This document shows, one piece after another, positions 54,301 through 64,000 of a DNA stretch of 64,000 nucleotides. This DNA is from Paramacrobiotus metropolitanus (Eukaryota; Tardigrada; Eutardigrada; Parachela; Macrobiotidae): assembly GCF_019649055.1 (NCBI RefSeq), contig NW_026570385.1:62001-126000 (forward strand). Direction: 5' to 3'. The notes below the pieces were generated by a model. The model was not told the origin of the DNA, did no database searches, and saw nothing but the letters and a program-made list of their open reading frames with translations. A program made the position numbers and the translations under genes. How positions within the stretch are numbered: position 1 is the first letter of the stretch; every line of letters begins with the position of its first letter.

Positions 54301-57300
54301 TGGAGGCAATGTCTGCCAAAATTATGCAAAATTGTATCGCTAATTTTGCCAACCTGTGTTTACATGTGTCTGGAGACCAGTGCTTACCTGTTGCAACAAC
54401 GAACTCTGCTTTTTTGTGGGATTATTTTCGCAAAATTCTTCCAATGCAGCCACCACAGGGGTTGCAAGGTGTTTCTCTTCGGCATACGCCACAGTCGAGA
54501 TGAACAAGGTCCAGGTTACCTCATCGGCATATCCCATCACCTCCCAGCACTCCCTCACAGCACTCCCTCAAGTTCGCGAAGAAATTACACAGGGACGACG
54601 GTAAGCCAGATTTTCTCTTGGAGTACAAGGCAATCATCCGTCCCTCATCCACCGTTACTGAATTCTCAATCAACTAAAATCAAGACACATATACTGCAGG
54701 ACCAATTAAAACATACATATGCACACAAAAAACACTTGTTTTTGTAAAGTTCTTGCCAACTTACGTCAACAGCGACTGTTCTATCTCGCTTTTTGTTGGA
54801 TATAACAGTCAGGACACCCGAAAACCCATATACTTGGTAACGCGGAGAACTCTCGTTCTGGATTGCGGGAAACACACCAGCCAAACAGGGATTTTCAAAG
54901 TGCAATGCATCATCGAAATTTTAAGCTTCCTAAGGCTAGTTAACGCACAGTATCCCACGTTAATTTGGCTGGTTTCTTATTGCAATACTCATTAACTAGA
55001 TCAGGGAGCGGACCACGAATGTTTGAAAATACTGGGAATCAAACATCTATAAATCGAAGTCAAACCGATGAACCAAGCCAACTCGGTAAAAACCTTCGGA
55101 ACTAAAAAATTTCTCCACAGCTAATACTTTTACTGGGCCTCGCGAGATATTTCAGGTAATACGATTAACCCCACGCATCAACGCCTTTTACATAAAAAGT
55201 AAATCATAAATTTCACTTGATGCCTTACAAAAGAGTCGCCAGAATTTTATGATGGTTTGGGTATTTTTTGCAGCAAATTAAAGTATTATCCGGCTTCAAA
55301 GACAGTGCAACTGTATAATGCAATTTACCAAAAGGTAACCGAAAGAGCTTACTGACGAAATGGCAGACTGAGTGAGCGTGCCTTTCAATCAATACCTCTA
55401 AAAAATACCGTTGGAATTTCCAATTACCCCATGCTGGCCATTATGCAGCCCGCAGTAGTTTTCATTTTGCCATTGCCGAATGCAATTTTTTACGCGTTCA
55501 TGCTGAGGTTTTCCCAAAGTTTGTTCCGGTACATTCCGATCTGTTTTTAATGGTCACAGTTTTTACCCGGCCAGGCCCCATTTCATTCATACATATACAC
55601 AACGAAGAGGGCTTGGGTGACATTGGATATGAGTAAAAAAACTATTGGACATGAGTGTAAAAACTTTAAAACTTTAGAGGCTAAGAAAATGCAAATTTAT
55701 TGGTTAACTCAGAGTGGTCGTAGTGACTACTGGCGCTTGGGAAGCCCTTTGGCTGAATGCGGCATCTGTCTTCACCCACAACTTGCCTTCCGGGCGATGT
55801 GGGGTGATTGGTGGTAACCTGCTTCGTATTCAGCGGCGCTGCGGATCTGTGGCCTTTCCTTTACGCCACTGCCGTTATGGAGCTCGATGGTGGACGAAAA
55901 CTGCACAGAAAAGCTCGCCTGTACGTGCTTGCGCCGCATAAACAAATAACGCAAGGAAAAATATAAAATTACCTTCACAGCTGTTTGCCTCGCCCATGGC
56001 CTGACTTTAAGGCGAGGTTGGCGCTGACGAAGAGGATTCCTCAGCGATGACCGACAGCGGAGTCCCGTCAGACGGCAGCTTCAAAAATTTGCTGTGGACG
56101 CAGGTGTGGAAATAAGCGCTTTTTTACTATGGTACCTAACTAAAGCTGTTCCCTTGAAACAAAGAGGCAGGCGATCAGCCATAAGTACTTTAGTCTAGCT
56201 CAGCGCCTCCGTTTTTACTTCAAAACCTTACAAAAATAATCCAATGTCCTCATCCGCTTCATCTGGGAAGGTTTGCGGCCCTACTGAGGTTAGCCCTTTG
56301 GCGCTGATGCAGCAATACTTTTAGCAATACAAGAGCTTCAGCAATACTTTCGGCAAAACGGTTTTCGTTAACATAACGAAATTAACCATAGCTCTTTGCT
56401 CTTAATCGTCTCCATATCGCTCATTATCTTCGCCGCGATTATCATCGCCGCTGTGCAATGAGTCACCATCCCGCAAGTGGTTTTTAGCGTCATGAACGCT
56501 GCCCTCGAGACCAGGATTCAAATTATCGTCATTTGCCAATTCTGGCTTGGTCTAATGCAATACCCTTCGGTTCGAATGCCCAGCCTGAATTGACTGAACC
56601 TGCTTGACTTGCCCTTATAAGGCGATTTGTGAAGCGCTATAATTATCTTCACCAGTCAGGCTGATTTTTCTTTAACTCCGTGCAAGTCGTATTTTAGAAA
56701 TTGATAACTCCCGCAAGCGTGTGCTTACCGCCCCTGAATTTGAACACCAAACCAGCAGGCCAAACCAAACCAAACAAATGGCAGAGATCGCACCTAGAAC
56801 AACACAGAGCGATAGCGCTAGTGACCACACCCTCCGGAAATTACTTACAACTCTACTAATTGCATATTGTAGGAAGTGCAGTTAACCCATCATTGTAGCA
56901 GAATCAATGAGTTAACCCAAGACAAACTGCAGCAATTTGCGATGAATAAATATGTGACATATGTTAGGTGAACTGCGACAAATGAAGAAGTTAAGGAAAA
57001 ATTAAGGCTACGCCGAGCTAGACTCTGTGAACGACGTACGGCGTGTTACGAAAAGACTCAGGCAGAGCAAAATATTACGGGTCAAAGATCATCAGAGTAG
57101 TAGCGAGTTTATTAGTCATATGAGACGTACAGAGTCAGGCAGAGCAGAAAAGTAGCAATGGAAGTAATGTATGTGAGTAGCGTAAAGAAGCCTGTATAAA
57201 TTTTTAAAAGTGCAACAGATGACAAAGTCTAATTGAGTAAGTAGATTAATCATACACAAAAAAGTCCGTTACGCAACACTTTCCTCCTTTAAGAGGACTG

Positions 57301-57885
57301 TCCTCAGTTTATAAACATGCAAGAAGAAGCAGGTCGGCCAGCCGATAAAGCTATTTGAAGCATTAAGAAAATTAAGTAGTATAGAAAAGTTTTGATCAAT
57401 GTTAAAAATTTGATAAAGGTTATGTGATAAAACGTTTGTACTGAGTAGTACTGGTCGATGTGCAAGAAGTTCATTGGTTTCTGATGCAGTTTAGTTGCAT
57501 CAGCTAAGAAGTTATGACTGCATGGCGATAGTAATTAGCAAATTGTATTAACATCTGCAACCGTGAATTGATACTAAAATTGCATTGTTATCTGATACGT
57601 CAGACACGGCACGTAAGGTCGTGTGTAGCTAGCTGTAACATTGTGCCGCTCATGTCGATGCAAACAATAAAATTTGCGACCTTGAACTGCATATCACTTG
57701 ATGCCGACTGTGTGCGGCCTGTTAATAAAGGAGTGGAAAAGCTCCAGGAGGATCGGCAGAGCTTTCGCGCTGCTGCCTCGCAAATGTCTTGCGAATTTAA
57801 AGCCATGTTGGAGAAATAATACCGGCAGATAAAACCAAACCAGCTTCACGCGGTCCAACTGAGGCGCAAGAAAACGAAAAAAACA
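51328..57885. other. No gene supported
   Basis: Several frames of 60-155 codons exist on both strands (for example 53,195-53,614 and 54,280-54,747), but none shows a domain, a convincing start context or splice partners. I list none as genes. Confidence 0.45.
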
Positions 57886-58286
57886 TTATTTATTAAACCG
57901 AATAAGTAATTCTGCCAATTCGGCAGCCTGTTCGTGCATTTCGTCGGTCATCGCGTTCACAAAGGCGCGCAATGGCACTACAACTTATACATATATAATA
58001 AAATGAAAAAAGCTACATATGTAAAGTACTTACGGTTTCCGCGGCGGGCACACTCCCGCAAGAACTGAATGTCTTGCTCCGCCAGTTCCAGGGCTACGAT
58101 TTCTTCGGGCAACTCCTCCTGGCCATCATGAACCTCTTCCTCGGCTGGAAGCTCCTCCTGTTCCTGGACTGGAATTTCTTCTGGCAATTCCACCTGCTCT
58201 GGCTGTTCATCAGGAACGGTGGAAGATACTTCATTATCAGAAGCGTTTCTAATGTGTTGCTTGCACCTGGCTGATTTAGGGAGCAA
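57886..58286 (-). CDS. Small acidic protein gene, at least two exons
   Basis: An exon ending at 58,034 has a good donor (ACC/GTAAGTA) and joins, across a 57 nt intron (57,977-58,033), to an exon at 57,976-57,886. This gives a continuous acidic product with Glu/Pro/Gln repeats (ELPEEI type), then DIQFLREC and a helical end FVNAMTDEMHEQAAELAELL, stop at 57,886-57,888. The 5' start is not found; no ATG opens the first exon, so another exon lies upstream. The family is not recognised. Confidence 0.5.
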
Positions 58287-60255
58287 CGACGTATTTTAAG
58301 AAACGAACGAAGAGGCTTCCATTTTGATATGTTGTCTGCGTATCCACTTAGCCAATGTATCATATGCCACATTTTCCCCTGGAATTTCTAAACTTTTCGA
58401 CGTGTTTGTTGAAGCCAGGTTACATTGCTTTCATGGGTTACAATTCCAGCACTTTTTGGAACTGTTCAACTTTGCTCGGAGCTTGGTCGTCCCTAGTTCT
58501 CGAACAACTAGGAAAAATTTTGCCAAGAGACTGTACACTGTTCTTTTTTGGCACAAATGCCCACGATATATGACTAGCGAAGGACATCACCTTGCCGGCT
58601 TTGAGACAAACATACAGCGGTAATAACTCGTCGTGGTACGTTGCTGAGGACTCTGGCTACAGTTTGTTGACCAGCCGAAATAATAGATTATGATAAGGTC
58701 AAGCTTTTTGTGCAAGAGAAAATAATAATTATATGATGTCGCTTGTGCAAGAGAATACGGATTCCGAATAAGCTAGAAAAACTGCTTAAATGGTATGTAT
58801 CAGGGCAAAAAGTCAGATTTTTAGGAACAGTCTACCTCTTTATAAATCGGTAATTTCGGGCGCTTGTTTGCAGAAGTGTTAACTCGAAGAAAAATTGGAT
58901 CGTTGGAATGATGCGTTTTCAGGTTTTGGTTTTGCTTTTTATACCCTTGGAGAGAACTTTCGTGCAATTCGTCGTACTGATTCATTGTTCTTACAATCTT
59001 GTCCAGTTTCCCTTTTGCAAAACTGTTTGGAGGGAATGTTTCTAGAAACGTTTTCTATCCAATGTAATTTTGTATCTGTCGCGTCAGGAATTTAGACAGT
59101 ATATTCACTGCCGAAATTAGGATAAACTGAACAATACGTCTGGACGATAGTTGATCCAGTTACCTACTGCTACCTACTGGGCTTTTGTACCCGGCTTGGG
59201 GATCTTACGAACTCCGTAATGCCGGAAATGCTAAAGCATGGTATGTTTTCCGCAGCATTCTGAAAAAAGAGTTGCAAAGTTCCAGATTTGTCGTCCACAT
59301 ATGTATTACAAGCCGTAAATGTGACACGAACAGAGCGCTTAACAAAAAATTCTTCTCATTCGTGATCCTCGTAGTTGAAGAAATGAGGTCCAAGAATCAT
59401 CGGACGTGTCCGTGCATGTTATAGTAGCGACATACATAACTAACTGTTGAATTATCTTCATTCATGCGGGTGATCATGAAGCACCCTTACACATACCTTT
59501 GTACCCGAACTTCAAGGGCACTGCGCTGGCTACCTGCGTGCAGCTTGTACTGTTTTTGCGTCGTAGTCTGTCCCAACTTCGACCTGCTTATGGTTTTCAA
59601 TCCGACAACAAGAAATATTATTTACATCCAGATCCCCAGAAATACGTTCGCGTTACCTAGAAGCTAGTAATACGACGTTGACGCCACATTATTTGTCAAC
59701 ACGGCACATGAATTCCGACGCTCTATATATTGCTAATGCGTGTGCGTGCTGCTTCAGGCTTCAAAAGCACAGAAGGGCAGAGCTTTCTAGATCTTCTCTT
59801 CTTGCTTCCTGGTTTGTGCGATGCCAAGTATATGGCTCTTCTTAGCGCTGACGTACAAACTCGTTCTCATTCGGATGTTTTTCCGTACGTAAGAACACTA
59901 AATCCTCCACGCGGAAGCCGACATTCAATCGTTTCTGGTTAAATCGTTCGGATTCAGTTTGGCAGTTTGCTCGATATACTGTATATTATTGCTAATTTTT
60001 GGGCTCGATGCAGTTTCCACCGCAGACTTTCCAAATAATTAGCAAATGGTTCGTATTAGCAACCTCAGCGACTGACACAACTTGACCGCCGTCGTCGCCT
60101 TTATTTTTGAGTAGAAAAAATGTTGCAAACATATCGCGCCAGAAAACGTTAATGTGGTTTAGGATGCCCACACCTGAAATTGTGCTTATAATGCTGCTAT
60201 AGCTATACTGGAAAAAAGTTGACTACGTGCGTGTCCTACATAGACATGTACACTT
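58287..60255. other. No gene supported
   Basis: Short frames only. Confidence 0.45.
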
Positions 60256-60600
60256 CTAGTGTTCTGTGTTTAGGGAAACGTTCAGCGTAGCCGGAGCATT
60301 AGCCAAGCCAAAAGGCATGACTTCATATCGATAAATATTTTCTGGTGTTAAGAAAGCTGTTTCATTCTTGGAGTTTTCAGCTGAAGGAACAGTACAGTAG
60401 ATATTTACAAACCAAATCAAATGCTGAAAAATTCCTTGACCCACAAAGGACACCAAAACAATCGATTTCTAATAGCGGATATTGGCCTTCGATTGTGACA
60501 GAGTAAAGGTCTATATACTCAACGGGTGTGTAACCTGTCGTTTCGGGTATCAGTACAATGCTGAATCGTTGACTGCCTAAAAAGCCTGGCATGGCGTGAT
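60256..60600 (-). pseudogene. Relic of a Ty3/gypsy reverse transcriptase
   Basis: Minus-strand fragments in two frames read YPLLEIDCFGVLCGS and FSAFDLVCKYL (the block before the first catalytic Asp), then TAFLTPENIYRYEVMPFGLA and NAPATLNV. This is the RT palm of a gypsy element, broken by frameshifts, with no other element parts nearby. Its sequence differs from the RT in the 32.5-48.6 kb element. Confidence 0.85.
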
Positions 60601-60895
60601 AATTCCCACGTCGAGCAATTACCTGACCTGCTTGTCAACTTACTATTTTTTCCCAAGGCGCATACCTTCCTTATAAGCGATGACGAGGGTCACTGTCTCT
60701 AGTATCAATAACGTGCTCCATACACAGCAGGCGCGTCCACTCTTTTTCCCTTCTGAAGGAAACAAATGTCTGTAAGTGTACAACAAATTCAATAATCAAG
60801 GCGTTCATTCGAACTTACAGACAGGACCACTTAAGGCTTCTTGGGCGACGCAATTCCGGCTCTGATATTCGGTTAAAGCAACAAATATCTATAAT
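60601..60895. other. No gene seen
   Basis: Nothing supported. Confidence 0.4.
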
Positions 60896-61096
60896 TACTG
60901 TATCCTAACCCTGCACTTGAAGGAAATTTGTACAGTGCAGCCACACGTACTTGTACGACCGCATTCACCATTCACATACGCGGCTTGCAGCTCGTGCATG
61001 TTAGAACGTGAATTGGTTGAACTTTTATCCGGCTATACAGCACCGTGCCGCTCATAGCGTACAAATTTCCTTCAAGTGCAGGGTTAGGATACAGTA
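60896..61096. mobile_element. Palindromic MITE with TA flanks (Tc1/mariner-like)
   Basis: A 36 bp inverted repeat starts CTGTATCCTAACCCTGCACT at 60,898 and is mirrored, perfectly by eye, at 61,059-61,094. The 197 bp element is flanked by TA on both sides (60,896-60,897 and 61,095-61,096), the target duplication of Tc1/mariner transposons. No coding capacity. Confidence 0.85.
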
Positions 61097-64000
61097 TGTA
61101 ATCTGCCGTTATTCAGGGCCGCATGGACCTTTGCCTACAAAACTTCCGAGTTCTATTATCTACCATTATTTTTGCTGCGTATAAAACCACAGATATGCAC
61201 GGCCAGTTAGCCCGCCAAAGGTAAGGTTCTTTTGATATTTTCATCGCTCGTTTTGAAAGCGGAAGTTCTAGGTTGTTTACGTAGCCGTTTTTTATGTTGC
61301 ACTTTTTTAAAAGAAACATAAATTAATCATACTTTTTGTTAGAGTAGTGTTGATTAATATTGTTTTTAGGCGTATCAACCGCTCCCTGCCCTATTATCAC
61401 CATCGGCATATCAGCCGTTGCCTCTTGCACCATCACCAGCGCCAGAACAGCTCTTGGTTTTTTGTTTTTTCTTCGCGATAAAAACGGGAGTTTTTGTTGG
61501 AGGAGCAATGCATTCAACAAATCACCAAAAACGCAATCGGTAAGTGCACGAAAACACATACCAATACATGCTAAGTCTATGGAGAAAGTAAATCGGAAAA
61601 CTAAACGTTTGTGAAATGGAAAACTACGTAAAAGTTTTAATCCTGCACGCCAAATCGGTACTTTTGAGAAGATATCTTCTGGAAAATTTAAAACATCGCT
61701 ACCACCGTTGTGACACTATGCAACATTTTTTTAACATTTTGTGAAAGCAACAACAGCTCAGTGGTAATAATAACAAAAACTATGAGATATTGCGCTGATA
61801 TGAGTGTAGAAGAACTGGATGCACTGCTCAAGCAAGAGATTTGAATAAGGCTGATGCAAGTTGTGCAGTACTAACATGTATTCCAAAAACTGTTGCGGCA
61901 AACAAGTAACCGGTAAAATGCAAAGATATTCAAATGCATACGGATGATGATTCATAGCTGAATATTCTTGTCGGTTGTACAAGTGCTACAGATAGAATCC
62001 TTCGCAACACGGTGTTATGTTTGTTGCACGTATTTTAAAAACCTAATACGGTTGTAAATTAAACAAAAACTCATGGGAATACTAATCATCCTTGCCCGTA
62101 CCCTTTTCTCGTTTGAAGCAAATAATCTCAGTTACGATGAACCGGTTTTTTAAAAAAAAAGTTTAGGTTAGTATTTGGCGCTTCAAATACCATCTATGAA
62201 GCCAGCTTCTACTTCACTAATTTTCTGCTTTAAAATAGTGCAGCTTTTCTCCAGCTTGGATCCAAGACTGCAAATGCACTTGACATGGACCAATGGTCGG
62301 TTGTAAGTCTGTTGTCAGGGGCGTGATGCATAGTACTCTACTACCCATCTAACGCACCTTCACACAAAAGTGTCCTTCAATTTACAGTACTTCTACATGA
62401 ATTAAGTAATAGCACCGTACTTGGTATATGACTACTGAGCATCTGTGCCAAGGACATCGGCCCCTCTCCTTTGAGGCAAAGGATCTCGGCTTTTACTTCA
62501 CCGATTTGTTTTTACTTTAAAGTACTGTACTTTAAAAAATCTCTAGCTGTAGCGGCGGATTCAAGATTGTTGACGTTTTGCCGAAATTATTTGTCCAGGT
62601 CCAGTGGTCAATTGAAAGCTTTTCACCATGGACGCGATGAGAAATGCAAGCTATTCTAACACAACATGACCCAGAACAGTATAAATATCTGGGCTGATAT
62701 TTAACAATAAGTACGGTGCCATGAAGCAGCAAGGCGCCGGTGACGTCGGCTCGCTTTTCCAATCTAATTGGAAGCATGGCCAAGTGCCGGACATTCTCAG
62801 CCGCTTAGGCTGGAGATTCCACATTTGACCTTGTAATCATCCGTCATCTATTAAAATGTCAATCGTGTAAAACTAAAAACCTTCAGCCAATATTGAAAAC
62901 AAATCTGCGCAACAATAGCATACATTAATAAGATTGCCGGCCCTAGCTAAGGCACTAATACAATAGGCAGACTTTGTACAATTAGGAGATCGCTTGTTTT
63001 CTTACTTTCTTTCCTCAGACGCGTCAGATATAAAACAAATTACTTTTTAAACGTGCTACATTAGTAAATCTGCAAAAGACCAGATTTTTCAGTAGTGTGG
63101 TATTATGGCGTAAATTATCTGTGCAAGCGAAAAAGCAAACCAGAATTACTTGAAAGATTTTTTAACACGAGAAGTTGTTGTGCTCGAGCCTGACAAAATC
63201 TAAAAAAAAACTAGGGTTGCGCTCGCTCGCCATACTCCGCTTAAATAGGTCAGTATTCAGACAAATTTTATATTGTGAAAAACTGTTAATTATAAATTAT
63301 AAATTACAGCTTTGAGGCCGCATTTTACTTCTACTGCAGCAAGCCAGTTGATTTTCACTTTGGTTTCGTATTACACGATGCATCGTGGTCAGTCGCAGTG
63401 GCATCATTGTTGCAGTTTATCCTCACCATCTTCGCCTTGTCATTAGCGATGTGGCTGCAGATGCGATCAAGGCCCACGGCAACGGAACTGTGCTGCAGCT
63501 GTACGGTGCCCATTTGGAGGTCCTTGTAAGGGAAAAATACCAACCAGTGGCTGGTAAGGGATAAAACTGGTCTTGTCATTCCTGCGTGTTGATAAATTTC
63601 GTAACAGATTTCGCATAAACTTTTTTTATTGAATATTGGCGTAACGCGATTACTCGCGTGATTTTACGAAAATTTGTACGACTAGCAATGTCTGAAGGAA
63701 CGACTAATGTCAGCCTACTCGATAAATGAAGTGGCTGTTTTCAGCGTAGATTTCCTGCTTTGTATGTTCGGCACCTCCAATCTTTTATTTTGTTTTATAA
63801 CAAAAAAATCTTAAGCTCACTAGTGGCAGAAATTACACAAAGGTTTCATTCAGTGTTACAGGCATTCCTTTTTTGTGTTTTTTTCAGTTTTGCTGCATTT
63901 CTCACTTCTCCTAACTACGTGTAATAACCACAGTCTTGTGTTTAGAAAGTACCGTACGGCGTTTTTAGCTGAATCACGATTCCGTCCAGTTCCGAAACTT
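61097..64000. other. No gene supported
   Basis: Short frames on both strands without recognisable motifs. Confidence 0.45.

Noticed and set aside
54225-54747. Overlapping plus-strand frames of 92 and 155 codons
   Set aside because: Two frames and the opposite strand are equally open, with no domain or splice partner.
1-64000. CRISPR arrays, bacterial operons, riboswitches
   Set aside because: Spliced genes and eukaryotic element types show this is eukaryotic DNA, and no regular spacer-repeat array is present.

Overview
The window is animal, most likely invertebrate, nuclear DNA. Genes have short GT-AG introns (about 40-125 nt) and the sequence is dominated by mobile DNA. I cannot name the phylum. 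Two large elements fill more than half of it: a Polinton/Maverick (adintovirus-like) DNA element at about 1-19,500, and a 16 kb Ty3/gypsy-type LTR retrotransposon at 32,547-48,601.

Region 1 (1-19.5 kb) is the Polinton; its left end lies outside the window. From left to right it holds: protein-primed family B DNA polymerase (+, 5 exons seen), a small membrane protein (-), an ADP-ribosylglycohydrolase-like protein (+), a protein with a PC4-like ssDNA-binding domain (+, 3 exons), a hairpin between convergent genes, then a packed minus-strand morphogenesis block (cysteine protease, major capsid, pVI/pX-like basic protein, penton-like minor capsid, integrase, two small conserved proteins, packaging ATPase). 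A plus-strand gene resembling a TATA-binding protein (TBP) follows, with both TBP repeats recognisable. Next comes an accessory block: a BIR protein, a secreted protein, two paralogous unknown proteins, degenerate tandem repeats, a tRNA-like Pol III unit, and a BIR-BIR-RING IAP. Most accessory genes have a TATA box 45-75 nt upstream of the ATG, which makes an element-encoded TBP suggestive. Several core genes carry single stops or one-base frameshifts, so this copy is probably dead, unless the assembly is noisy.

Region 2 (19.5-32.5 kb) is mostly non-coding. It holds a 1.3 kb terminal-inverted-repeat element, a gypsy RNase H relic, a possible secreted peptide, a cluster of five strong hairpins at 30.9-31.1 kb and locally repeated DNA.

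Region 3 (32.5-48.6 kb) is the LTR element: two LTRs (303 and 311 bp) with a CTAG target duplication, a 1.8 kb leader, gag, protease, RT/RNase H and integrase, then nearly 6 kb of extra coding sequence. One extra gene carries four winged-helix units resembling the linker-histone globular domain; the other is unrecognised. The internal region is studded with the pentamer GCCGA in all three codon registers and in the untranslated leader. It contains at least a dozen reading-frame breaks. It landed in the 3' part of a RING-finger gene.

Region 4 (48.6-64 kb) has that RING gene remnant, a CCHC zinc-knuckle gene, a small two-exon acidic gene, an RT relic, a 197 bp palindromic MITE with TA flanks, and long stretches where I see nothing coding.
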